Origin: Agrypnia vestita
Taxonomy: Eukaryota; Arthropoda; Insecta; Trichoptera; Phryganeidae
Assembly (NCBI GenBank): GCA_016648135.1
Contig: JADDOH010002106.1
Span: 124,001-188,000, forward strand
Direction: 5' to 3'
Length of the DNA: 64,000 nucleotides
The position numbers were made by a program, and so were the translations under genes. Of this stretch, positions 44,080-54,774 are shown one piece after another. The notes beneath the pieces were generated by a model. The model was given only the letters and a program-made list of their open reading frames with translations, did not search any database and was not told where the DNA came from. The number at the start of each line of letters is the position of its first letter. Position 1 is the stretch's first letter.

Positions 44080-44350
44080 AACAATTTGTGCGAATTTGAA
44101 TGGAACGTTGTGTCAAAATTTCAAAGCATTAGTTGAAGAACTGTAGGAGGTTTAAGATTTTGTACAATCGAACATTTTTATTTATATAAATAAACAGTCA
44201 GTATATAAAAACAAAGTAGGTATACAAAAATATCCTCGTATTTGAATGCAACGTTGTGCCAAAACTTCAATACAACCGGTTTTGAACTTTCAGAGATTAG
44301 CGATTTTGTACAAACGAACATTTACATTTTTATTTATATAGATTATATAG
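44080..44350. repeat. Two-copy direct repeat, about 170-bp period
   Basis: GAATTTGAATGGAACGTTGT ... GATTTTGTACAATCGAACAT ... TTTTATTTATATA at 44090-44200 recurs as GTATTTGAATGCAACGTTGT ... GATTTTGTACAAACGAACAT ... TTTTATTTATATA at 44237-44345. May be the end of an unrecognised transposon. Confidence 0.6.
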
Positions 44351-47300
44351 ATGACGATTATCGCCGATAGTGCGACTACCATAATCCTACAAAAATAAAA
44401 TCTTTCGCCATGTGACAGTGTATCGCTGGAATTTTATGTAATGTGAATAATAATTTGTCTGATTGCATATTTGTTTGCTTTAATTGGTGAAGTAAGGTTG
44501 TACCGTGGTAATAAATTATATTTTTAACAGTGAAAAATAAGTTTAGCGGAAAAACCAGCCGTGGCTACGCAGCGGTCTTTTGCTGTCTGATAGTTTATAT
44601 TATAATACTTGATTTCATCATGATGAAGGCATAGGCATCTCTAAGAACAGACATCGAATATTTATTACTAGGATTTTTTGCGATTTCTCCAATTAAATTT
44701 AAAAAGCTATGAATAATATTTAAATAGAAATTCGCAGATGGATTTCATGTCAAGTTAATATTATTGCTATTTTTTATTTTATAATAATTAAAAACTATTA
44801 GTAACACATTGATCGTTCACTGAAGAATTTTCTTTTTTGCACGTTCGGATGTCATTAACCATATTATGCATCGTTTTCAATTCTCTTATTGCGTATTTCA
44901 TAAGTTATTCTACACGTTTTTCCCAGGCACAAAATTTTAACAGTCAAGTATTAATATTAATTAATTATTATTATAAATTATTAAACTGAATATATTTAGA
45001 AGAAAATCAATTTAATTCAGTATTTTATAATATAAAGTAAGTCTAGGTTATTATACTACGCATCTTTTGCAAAACCATATAAAATTAACCAATTTCTTCA
45101 ATTAAACTAATGAACGTTTTGCGAATATTGATTTTTTGACTTAATCAGTTTGTAGGTAGGTACATATAAATACCTAAAAACACAAATTCGATTTTTTTCA
45201 TGGTTGTGTGAATATGATTTGGCATCTTCTTGATTGTGTGAAAGTGATTTGGCAACTTTTCATTGAGGAGGCCGGTATTTGTCGTTTATTTGAACATGAT
45301 TCATTAACGTGAACGAATAATTCAATCGCCGTAGTTTTATGTCGTACAATTTGTACTGTATGCACGAAAATAATTAAACCAGTCCATTCAGTGGTGAATG
45401 CGGCATGATGTGTACTCACATAATCAAGCAGGTTTTTAAAAGACGTTGCCAAAGAGGTTGTGTTAGACGTTGCAAATCAATCCGAATGTTACTAATACGT
45501 TACTAATACTAAACTTAAGACTAAATGACGGCGTGAGGAATGGGATGAAGTCCGGTGGATATATGGGCGTGGTCATAAGGCGCAGAAAAATTTCATTCGT
45601 TTCGTTTACTTGAGTTTCCGATTAAATTCGTTAGGTAGGTACTTCAAATTTTACTATTGCTCGAATCTGTTATATTTTATATATTTCATTTAGTCTTTTG
45701 TTTTCCATTTTCATTTTGTAATTGTTAATATTATACTGATTTTTTATTACTCAAGTTTGCTAATTTGTTACTTAAAATTTCACTATTATTCTGATTTTTT
45801 ATTTGTTGGTTACCTATTAAGGAAATACTTTTTTATGTACCTATATTATTCTTGTTAATAGTACTTTGTACCGTATAGAAAATAAATCAATCAATTTTAG
45901 CTCACCCAAAATAAGTGACGAAGAATATGTGACGAAAAAGTGATAAAACGAGTGCGTCATACACGTTACCATGGTGATTGCATGTTTTATTCAGTACCCA
46001 AAAAGGAAAAATTACGTTTTTACGTGAATAATATCATTCTACGTAGATAAATATTGAATTTAATTGTGAATTAGTAGATACTTACATGGTACATACCTAA
46101 AAAAGTATTAAAAACAACGCGTACTTATATACTTAGTAGAACACATGAGAAGAGAAATAAATAAAATTTTAAAATATCAAAAATAAATATAATAAAATGT
46201 ATTACCTTCCTTCCTAGTAAACTGTACGCACAACACACATTTTATATGTATACATTATGCACGCAAGCTTTCAGTGAGATTTGTTCTGTTATAATATGTT
46301 CTCGTTCCAAATTCATATTTATATTTTTGGTGCAAACACGATGTTTACAAACAACAATGACTAATTGCTCTCATTCGATTTTTTTGGGACTTTTTCGGAC
46401 ATAGCCCTCGGCTGCGCCAGTGATATTATCGAAGACATTTTTCAACTACTTCGTTAAATTTCAAAATATACTCACACATCTGCAAAATACAAATAACCAA
46501 CCTGCATACAAAAATTTCAAAAATCAAGTCAGAGACACTGTCAGGTTTTCTGTTAAGTTTGAGGAAAATTGTTTATTAATCCGTACAGAAGAAACACAAA
46601 CGTCATTTTATAACCAAACCGAACGTAGAAGATAATATCAATAATAAACTAATCTGGCGTGGGATTATTTTTCTTTTGCGTTTCTTTGCCGCGTAGGAAA
46701 GAAGCATTTTATCGAGGATTTTATATTTTCACAAAGATGTTGACTCATTTTGTAGTTGTAAAACAAATAAAAACAAACCGAGGAATGTAAATTATTGACA
46801 GGTAGCGTAATCGTCCGGTAAATTTACCCGGCGGATAATTATGAAGGCTATATTAAAGAATACGGCCACCTTTGAAAGTAAACATTCTCGATATAGTTGA
46901 GTCATTTCAAAAATAAAATAGAATTGACACGAAAATAAATATCAAAAGAGATTTTACACTTTAGTTTCGAAATCTTCACCGTACATTTTGACATATGAGT
47001 CACTTTATCTAAGGAAAAAATATTAAGCGACAAAAATAAATACAAAGAGTTCCTACATTCAGTATTCATAGTGTTTTTATTGTCAATAGTTCGCGTGAAC
47101 ATTTGGTGTTATTTATAAATAAAATTCTCGTCAATTTAATCTTGTCTATTATTTACACTTTGTTCTTAGATAAAGCTTCTCAAATGTCAAAATGTGAGAT
47201 GAAATTACGGAAACTTTAAAGTGTAACGTTTATTTTTTAATATTTAGTTGCGCGTCAATTCTGTTTTATTTTGAAGTCAGGACACTCAACTATACCGGGG
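44351..47300. other. AT-rich intergenic or intronic DNA
   Basis: Contains a small tandem duplication at 45204-45260 (GTGTGAATATGATTTGGCAT and GTGTGAAAGTGATTTGGCAA). The 45198-45452 minus-strand and 46420-46635 plus-strand frames lack any motif. No element ends or RNA genes recognised. Confidence 0.3.
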
Positions 47301-47310
47301 ATACTTACTT

Positions 47311-47372
47311 TCAGAAGGATCGGTTATGGTGACCATATTCTTCAATTATGCCGCAACGAATCACCCCAGAGA
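47311..47372 (-). CDS. Possible short second exon of the secreted-peptide gene
   Basis: The minus-strand acceptor TTCTGCTCTTTTTAG ends at 47373, and the phase fits the first exon exactly. Translation continues for 20 residues (VSGVIRCGIIEEYGHHNRSF) to a TGA at 47313-47311. A GTAAGT follows immediately after the stop and might be a further donor. If real, the precursor would be only 49 aa. The alternative is that the first exon splices to a more distant exon outside this window. Confidence 0.25.
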
Positions 47373-47511
47373 CTAAAAAGAGCAGAACATTGCAGCGGTA
47401 GATACCTTCTTCAGAGCGCTTGAATCCTGGCGACTGCGTCCCGCAGACTATCGTCCAGCCGCAAACAGCGGGCAACAAATCGACTAATTAATTAAATATA
47501 TTATAACTCAC

Positions 47512-47610
47512 CAGGAGTGGCCTTATTGGACGTCTTGTGTCCTGAGGTGAGAAGCAGGAGAGACGCCAGGAACACTACGGGCAGAGCGTTTGAAAACATT
47601 TTTGTAACTC
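47512..47610 (-). CDS. Probable first coding exon of a secreted protein
   Basis: An acceptor-like TTTCAATATTTTGTAG precedes 47610. The exon has a short leader GAGTTACAAAA, then ATG at 47599-47597 and 29 full codons, ending one base into the next codon at a strong donor G|GTGAGTT (47511). The peptide MFSNALPVVFLASLLLLTSG looks like a classical signal peptide with cleavage after the TSG region, followed by polar HKTSNKATP. The good context (acceptor, start, signal sequence, donor in about 100 bp) makes this the best host-gene evidence in the window. The protein cannot be identified from 29 residues. A non-coding upstream exon probably lies in the GC-rich region to the right. Confidence 0.55.
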
Positions 47611-47929
47611 CTACAAAATATTGAAACAAGCGAAATCCACAATCGAATAATAACTTCGAAATGTCAATAAAAAAGACAATATTTTCCAACACTGTTGTTC
47701 GTATGAGAACAATTTAGATTAGCATATTTCTCACTTTCTTTAGATTTACACGCTAATTAAAACGACCGGCCTTCGACAATTAAGTTTTCCCAATACGAAG
47801 AACACACAGGCAAAATACGTCGTTTATCGATTTAGCAATGAAAATTTCACAATATGTTGATACTCTCAAAGGTTGTTCTCGCGATGAATGTAACAATTTC
47901 AAAGTTTTTACCGCCAAAAAAACGACAGG

Positions 47930-48215
47930 CGCCTGAAGCTACACTATTTTATTTGAGTCGTTCGATTAGACGATGGAAGAGGTTCGACTTCCGATTTCCC
48001 GCCGCTTTTGGCGCACGTGTTCGGCGACGACCGTGCGCGGTTCCGATTGGCGGTGTTTACGTTCAACAGCTGACTGCGTGCAGCATATTGTATGGCCGCT
48101 GGTGGGCAACAACTAAACACTCGCCGGACAGCTTCGCGATGAAATCGAAAAGTTCCCGCGGCAGGTTTTGAATGGAGAGGTGGCTCCGTACGCGGCTCCG
48201 CGGCTGCGTTATATA
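47930..48215 (-). promoter_or_regulatory. GC-rich promoter-like region with TATA box
   Basis: The block is markedly richer in CG dinucleotides than its surroundings. It ends at the TATA-like CCTTATATAACG (48203-48214 on the minus strand), with about 30 bp to the start of the richest part. It lies 330-600 bp upstream of the signal-peptide exon on the same strand, so it is a natural candidate for its promoter and non-coding first exon. The TATA-like sequence also reads on the plus strand. Open frames of 100-105 codons on both strands here reflect composition. Confidence 0.4.
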
Positions 48216-48805
48216 AGGATATTGGAAACTTACTATTTAATATCATTAATATTTAAAGCGTTAACTTTGTGGTCAGACATTTAACAAAATGTTATTTATA
48301 TTAGTGCGTACCTAACCACTAAAAATTACTTTTTTGTCCACCGGTTTCGAGAGGTACCTACCTAACCCGTAGACAAAAACGTAACACTAGCATATAAATA
48401 TAACTACACACCACAACCATAGTATTATTTGCATACCAACACCTTCACAAAATACTATTCACATGCGTGTCATTTACTCTAACTAAAGGCCAATGTACCA
48501 AGTGCATATTGGCAGTAAACATGATTAAATATTTTTAAAAATCTACGGTAATATTCATCAATTAGTAACTGATAAATGTTCTAGAAGTGGAATAAGCAGC
48601 AAAAGCCTGGTTTGTTTACTGTTTATGTAGCCTCTTAATAGATATTGCTTTATTAAATATTTTTCTCAAACTATTCTGATTGTTTAATTTAATTTAACAT
48701 ATAAAAAATACAAAAATATCCCACACACTATAAAACTAATTTTCAGCAAGTTCACTTAACATTTATAAATGAATAACAGTGAGTATTTGCATAAATTAAA
48801 AAGTA
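48216..48805. other. AT-rich intergenic DNA
   Basis: No supported frame, repeat end or RNA gene. Confidence 0.3.
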
Positions 48806-48806
48806 A

Positions 48807-50537
48807 TCTATACCTATAAAACTCAATGTCTGTCTGTCTGTTCTCTATACAAATCCACACCGTTTGTCCGATTCGATTCAAATTTTGCATACTTATGCTT
48901 TGAGACCCGGCGGGTAACATAGGTAACATTTCCCCCTATTCTCTTACCCCTTCCCCTCCCCCTGACCTATTTTCGATGCGAATCTGAACCGTTTGACCGA
49001 TCGGACTCAAAATTTGCATACTTATGCTTTGGGACCCGGCGGGTAACATTGGCAATATTTTCCCCCTGTTCTCTTGCCCCTTCCCCTCTCCCTGACCTAT
49101 TTTCGATGCGAATCTGAACCGTTTGACCGATCGGACTCAAAATTTGCATACTTATGCTTTGGGACCCGGCGGGTAACATTGGCAATATTTTCCCCCTGTT
49201 CTCTTGCCCCTTCCCCTCTCCCTGACCTATTTTCGATGCGAATCTGAACCGTTTGACCGATCGGACTCAAAATTTGCATACTTATGCTTTGGGACCCGGC
49301 GGGTAACATTGGCAATATTTTCCCCCTGTTCTCTTGCCCCTTCCCCTCTCCCTGACCTATTTTCGATGCGAATCTGAACCGTTTGACCGATCGGACTCAA
49401 AATTTGCATACTTATGCTTTGGGACCCGGCGGGTAACATTGGCAATATTTTCCCCCTGTTCTCTTGCCCCTTCCCCTCTCCCTGACCTATTTTCGATGCG
49501 AATCTGAACCGTTTGACCGATCGGACTCAAAATTTGCATACTTATGCTTTGGTACCCGGCGGGAAATATATGTGACATTTCTCTCCTATTCTTTTAACCC
49601 TCCCCCTCCGCTTATATATTTTCGATGCCTTTGTATACCCTCACAAATTTATTTTAAACTTAATCTTTAACCCGTGTAACGCCGGGTAAGGACAGCTAGT
49701 TGTTTATATATTTCATATTTGTTTCTATGTGAAATATAGGCAACATTTTCCCCCTGTTCTCTTACCCCTTCCCCTCCCTCTGACCTATTTTCCATGCGAA
49801 TCTGAATCGTTTGACCGATCGGACTCATAATTTGGAAACTTATTTTTTAGGAATCGGCGGGTAACATAGTCAACATTTCCCTCCTATTCGCTTACCCCTT
49901 CCCTTTCCCCAGACATATTTTCGATGCAAATCTGTACCGTTTGACCGATCAGACTCAAAATTTGGAAACTTATTCTTATGGACCCGGCGGGTAACATATT
50001 TCACATTTCCCCCTATTCTTTCAACCTTTCCCCTCCGCTGATATATTTTGGATACAAATCTGTACCGTTTGACCGATCGGACTCAAAATTTGTAAACTTA
50101 TTCTTAAGGTCTCGGCGGGTATTATGTGCGACATTTCCCCCTATTCTTTTAACCCTTCCCTTACCCTGATATATTCTCGATGCAGATCTGTACCGTTTGA
50201 CCGATCGGACACAAAATTTGGAAACTTATTCGTTAGGACCCGGCGGGTAACAAAAGTGACATTTCTTCCCTCCCCTTTTTCCTTTTACCCGCCCTCTGAT
50301 ATATTTTAGATGCAAATCTGTACCGTTCGACCAATCATACTCAAAATTTTCAAAATTATTCTTTAAGACTCGGCATTTATCATTGGTGACATATCCCTTC
50401 CTATTCTTTTACCCTTTCCCCTCCCCCTGATATATTTTCGATGCAAATCTATACCGTTTGAATCGAACCTTCGTTTACCCCATAAATTTATTTAAACTTA
50501 ATCCTTAACCCGTGCAACGCCGGGTATGAACAGCTAG
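48807..50537 (+). mobile_element. Composite Helitron H2 with two CTAG ends
   Basis: Begins A|TCTATACCTATAAAACTC, followed by a GTCT microsatellite and an array of ~130-bp units. A complete 3' end (hairpin ACCCG ... CGGGT, then CTAG at 49696-49699) is followed by 39 bp of unrelated sequence (49700-49738). The array then resumes mid-unit and finishes with a second 3' end (CTAG at 50534-50537, followed by T). No Rep/helicase coding region. Same family as H1, opposite orientation. Confidence 0.85.
48963..49482 (+). repeat. Four identical 130-bp tandem units
   Basis: Units start at 48963, 49093, 49223 and 49353; a fifth, partly diverged unit starts at 49483. The unit starts TGACCTATTTTCGATGCG and contains CCGTTTGACCGATCGGACTC and GGGACCCGGCGGGTAAC. 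The minus-strand 72-codon frames repeated here are a by-product of the period (130 is not a multiple of three; each frame stops within about 1.7 units). Confidence 0.95.
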
Positions 50538-50790
50538 TTCTAAATAATTGTAGAACATTTATTGCTTCTAAAATGTTGTTGAGGTTTCACAGCTACTCTT
50601 GGCATCCTTTCACCTTGATAGTGGTTTCATCGGGGAATTTTAAGATCAGCTCGAACTATTTGCCGTGAATTTATAAGTATTCGAATGCGGTATTTGGTAC
50701 TTACCCGCGTATAATTTAATGTAAATATACAAAATAAATAATACTTTTAAAAAAATAAGCTTTGTGGGCTACTTATATTCAAGAACACAT
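50538..50790. other. Intergenic DNA
   Basis: No supported feature. Confidence 0.3.
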
Positions 50791-50799
50791 TCTTATTGT

Positions 50800-50888
50800 G
50801 AATTTGGCTGCTACCAGTATTCGAACCACGGGTCTCCTCCTATCCAGGGCAGGCGCTTTAAGCAATTACGCTATAGCGGCCTCGCACA
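50800..50888 (-). repeat. tRNA-like SINE head or tRNA pseudogene
   Basis: On the minus strand, GGCCGCTA pairs with TAGCAGCC at the other end (one mismatch), like an acceptor stem. An A-box-like TAGCGTAATTGC and a B-box-like GGTTCGAATAC are at the usual spacing. The anticodon arm has a bulge and the T stem is short, so it is not a normal tRNA gene. Most likely the head of a tRNA-derived SINE. Confidence 0.5.
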
Positions 50889-50932
50889 TTTCCGTGAATA
50901 TATCAACCTTATCTGTTAGACTCATTTATTAA

Positions 50933-51199
50933 TTAATTAAGATATATTATCCATTTTTTTAGAGCAATACACTCTTTCTGGTACGGTAGGCACAAATTAC
51001 TTTGTGTAACTGCCGTTAGGCTGTGTTTCCTATAAAATCTCGAATTCAGTACATTATAAATTAGTAGGTAATCCTCGATCACTGCATTCAATTTTTTTTG
51101 ATATTGTTCCTTTGCTTTGATACCCCACATATGCAGTATATAAGTTTTAAAGGAATTACCCGATACTAGATAATAATAATTATACAATAATAATTGCAT
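50933..51199 (-). other. Unidentified frame partly shared with 53480-53730
   Basis: An 88-codon minus-strand frame (non-ATG start at its edge). The part GIKAKEQYQKKLNAVIEDYL resembles a segment at 53.7 kb (IQKIKINILNAVTEDY), and the DNA is alike over about 100 bp (GTAATCCTCGATCACTGCAT versus GTAATCCTCGGTGACTGCAT). Similarity at protein level suggests an old coding transposon, but the family is not recognised. Confidence 0.3.
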
Positions 51200-51950
51200 A
51201 ATTCCATATACTAAATTTCCCTAAGCATCGATGTAAGTATTCGTATTAATACCAAAGTGGATAATATACTTATCAATATACATTTTTTTTCTAGTTCTAC
51301 TCTTGGTGCATTACATATTTTAATGTGAATGATTTTTGGTGTACGGTTTTTAATCGAATTACCTTACAAAATTGTATTTAAAAAATTACGATTAATCTAG
51401 GATTGATTCATGTAATCTTGTTAAAAAGATAAAGTCCTTATTATGTCGTAGTCTTATTTCATAGAACAAGCGTCTAGCATAGTTTTATGTTATGCGTAAA
51501 GCGTTATGTGACATGTCAATACATTGTATTCGTTGCATATTGTACATAGATTTTATGTGTAGGTACCTACTTCTGACAAACTCTACCAATTTCAAAACTT
51601 TTACGTAACGATTGTTTTTCAGACATTAATTATTAAACTCACCGGTTTTCTTCATTCTTCATGACAATGTGATTACCCAATTCAAGTGATATCTTATTTA
51701 TTTTTATAGGCGATGTCCTTGATATTTAAAAAACATTTTTCATCTTCCAAAAATCACATGCAAATAAAGCGTGGATTCCTTACTAGGCAAATAGGGTGTG
51801 GCTATTATTTCAAACACGATTAATTTAATAGATGATTGCTCATTTTAAATATATAACAATGCACACAGAAAAGGTCTCGCGTTTTTTTAAATAGAGATGT
51901 GAACACGGAATGTGTGTCACATCAATATTCTTACTATTCTCAAAATAAGG
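51200..51950. other. AT-rich intergenic DNA
   Basis: No supported frame, repeat end or RNA gene. Confidence 0.3.
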
Positions 51951-51952
51951 AA

Positions 51953-52025
51953 TGGTCCTGGAATGGGCTCGAACCATTGACCACCAGTTCACTAAGCGAG
52001 CGTCATGACCACAACACCAACAAGC
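51953..52025 (-). repeat. tRNA-like SINE head or tRNA pseudogene
   Basis: The minus strand has GTTGTGGTCATGACGCTCGC followed by TTAGTGAACTGGTGG and a clear B-box-like GGTTCGAGCCC. The arms do not form a convincing cloverleaf. Probably a second tRNA-derived SINE, not obviously the same family as the one at 50.8 kb. Confidence 0.45.
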
Positions 52026-52258
52026 TAATTTAAATTGAATATGATTTTAAAAGTTTTATAAAAACATATTATATTCTAGTTATGCACTTAAAGGAATGCA
52101 TAGCGTTGTTAAAATGAGAGTTTCATACTAGTGACGACCTCAATATAACGAACTGGGAATACTGATATCGGTAAATCACAATCACCAACAGTGATTGAGA
52201 ATGTATCTAACAATATCATAATGTTTTGATGTTCTTATTTCATTTCTTCTCGAGGGTT

Positions 52259-52414
52259 ACACCTCTTTCCGTTTCAGAAAGACAATCGAATTAGTAGGTA
52301 AGTATGTGTAAGCCGTGCGTGCGACGCACATCGTTTCGTTGTGTTGGTGTTTACGGGTATACGCACAGCTTACACATACTAATTCGATTGTGTTTCTTAA
52401 ATGGAAAGAGGTCG
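52259..52414. mobile_element. Foldback MITE family F, copy 3
   Basis: Arms share CACCTCTTTCC, AAAGACAATCGAATTAGTA and ATGTGTAAGCCGTGCGT with their inverted partners; the right end is GGAAAGAGGTC. The loop side is shortened relative to copy 2. Confidence 0.8.
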
Positions 52415-53195
52415 TCTACCTATCCGTTCAACTGAAGTTGACTGTCATTGGGTACTTTGTTTACTGGGGCATGTTGTATTTTTTCATAGTCGTCGATTTA
52501 TCGTCCTCTATTTTTTTGCCTTTTCTTCTTCTTCTTTTTTACTGGCGTTTTACCCCTACGGAGTGTTCTTGCCACTAACAAGTATTATATTGCTGCGTTG
52601 CCAAATGGAGTGGGTGGTTGCGTATTTTTCTTTATTCTAGGAATTCAAATTGTAAACATTGATTTTATTTTAATGTGGAATAATCATTATTCTGAGTAAA
52701 TAATTCAATTCGTTAGTCACGGAGAAGGATATATTAGTTTTTAGGAATCTTGTTAATACTTTTAATGTGATTTGGTCGTTGGAAGATAATAAGGTTGGAA
52801 TGTAAGTATTATGGAATGTAAGATGGGGAATGGAATATTGTTATAAGAAAGATTTTGAATTAAATTTTGGTATGGGGCATTCAAAAATTATGTGGTTTAT
52901 ATTTACCTTTTTATTAAATTTATTAAACCTTGTTTTATTAAAAACTTTATTATTAAAACAGAAACCATATAGCATAAAGTATTTCTCGTAGTACCTAGTC
53001 GATTTATCATTCTGTAATTACATCAAATCACTTCGTAAGCAGGACTTAATAACCATAAAAATCAATATTTTACCTAAATCTGACAAAATTGATGAAGAAA
53101 ATTAATTTTCTTCTGTTTCAATTTATTTGTATAATATGTACCTACTCGTACATATCTCTCATACATATCTCAAAGAATCTGTATGGGCACATCTA
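52415..53195. other. Intergenic DNA, no gene recognised
   Basis: The 52315-52578 frame overlaps the foldback element and has no motif. No further repeat ends or RNA genes. Confidence 0.3.
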
Positions 53196-53199
53196 ATAA

Positions 53200-53280
53200 T
53201 AATAATATTTGGATAATTTATATAGCGCCGTTTTCGCGAATACTCACCTCAAGGGCGCTTTACAGAAAAAAATTATCTTA
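53200..53280. repeat. Possible LINE 3'-end fragment
   Basis: AATTTATATAGCGCCGTTTT and CTCAAGGGCGCTTTACAG form a GCGC-containing hairpin-like block often seen at the ends of LINEs in animal genomes. No coding tail is attached. Confidence 0.3.
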
Positions 53281-53479
53281 CAAAACAACTTACTGCTAAA
53301 AAAAAACTTGTTTATTTATTTATTTTATTACTTATTCACTAGCAAGAAATGGAATTAAAGTTTAATACTATAATAGTTGGGAGTTCCTGAAAGAATTAGG
53401 TGTTTTCGCGGAGTGCACAATAGGAGTGGAAAACATTAGTTGCTGTGGTCAGATTCTACCGTATTTTTTAAGCCGTGAT

Positions 53480-53730
53480 AAAAGTAAACGCAGCAATATC
53501 AAAAAAAAAATTAATTCAGTCATCGAGGATTATTAATTCAGAATGTTAAAATTTAGAATTGAATTCAAGATTTTATGGGAAATATAACCTATAAATTTAT
53601 AGGAAACATAAATGTGGAAGCGATAGATACATAAAATCTATGATTCAATGCATTCTAAATTAGTAATCCTCGGTGACTGCATTCAAAATATTTATTTTTA
53701 TTTTTTGGATATTGCTGCCTTTGCTTTTAT
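53480..53730. repeat. Inverted repeat around 53600
   Basis: GCAGCAATATC ... GTCATCGAGGATTATTAAT (53490-53542) returns inverted as AGTAATCCTCGGTGACTGCA ... GATATTGCTGC (53660-53720). The right arm is related to the frame at 50.9-51.2 kb. Confidence 0.55.
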
Positions 53731-54670
53731 GCTGCGAGTATTTACAAAAAGGTTTGCGAATTTGTGTTTCAAACATTTCTAAAATATAATTTTCTTCCAT
53801 TTTCATCCCATCCGCTCTGGATATAGGACAGGTTTTTCTCAATTTACTTCTTAATTTAGTATTTTATGAATAAGTTTAAAATAAAAATCATAAAAAAGTT
53901 AAAATAAAAAAAACACTCACCGCCATATTTACAATTTTGTCTATTTGCTACTAAAAAAAATTGCAAACCGGTTGTCTAAAAATATTATGACCACTGAAAC
54001 TTCCTCAACTTTTTCATAAATGAAAATCAATTTACAAACCTGTGACAAGAGTCTGACTATACAATATCTCTAGACAAAATAGATGTTGTACATGTACATA
54101 CTTATTTATACCTGCGTAAAGTTTCTATGACAAATATAAAGATATGTGTCAAATGTCAATATTTATATTGTTAAATCGGAAATATTGGATTTAATTTAAT
54201 ATATTGACACTTTGGGGGAAAAAATTAGTGTGTTAGTTAAATTAGTACTTTTTTATGTAATATTTGTCACATCAAAGTTGACGAAGTGTACAATATTATA
54301 AAAAAGTGCTATTGTTATGATAACGCTAACAAATAAGAAAAAACCCGTTAATATTTCACCAGAGGACTTGCTTTGCGCGAAATTTGTTGTTCTAGAAAAA
54401 AGTGCGTTTTAAGTGAACAGACCCCGTGAAACAGTGTTGTGATGTCAAATTATTATTTTCGAAACCTATGCTTTTGTTTTTTGTAGGCTTTTATTTTGCA
54501 GTCATTAATTATTATACTCATTCTTTTTTTGGATAAACGTTAAAAGTAAATTTGAAAAATTTACATGAAAAGAATATACCTACACATATATTTAAAAAAA
54601 AAAACAAGCTTATATTTAAATGTACGAGTAGGTACTAAAAACTAAAAAATAAATTTTCGGCCAGAAAATT
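53731..54670. other. AT-rich intergenic DNA
   Basis: No supported frame, repeat end or RNA gene. Confidence 0.3.
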
Positions 54671-54774
54671 TTTGCTTCACTCTCCAAATAAAAGGTGGGC
54701 GCTTGCGATATTGATAAAGAATTCTGTTGTTGATGGAGGGAAAGCGAATGACTTTTTCGTAATAGATATAAGTA

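Noticed and set aside
47854..48246. Frames of 100-105 codons on both strands
   Set aside because: Fall in the GC-rich promoter-like block where stop codons are rare; products are Arg/Pro-rich and lack motifs.
48967..49578. Series of near-identical 72-codon minus-strand frames (MPMLPAGSQSISMQ start)
   Set aside because: They repeat every 130 bp because of the Helitron tandem units. 130 is not divisible by three, so the frames stop at the same place in each unit; there is no gene.
50800..50888. A functional tRNA gene
   Set aside because: A- and B-box-like motifs and an acceptor-like pairing are present, but the anticodon and T arms are irregular; a SINE head or pseudogene fits better.
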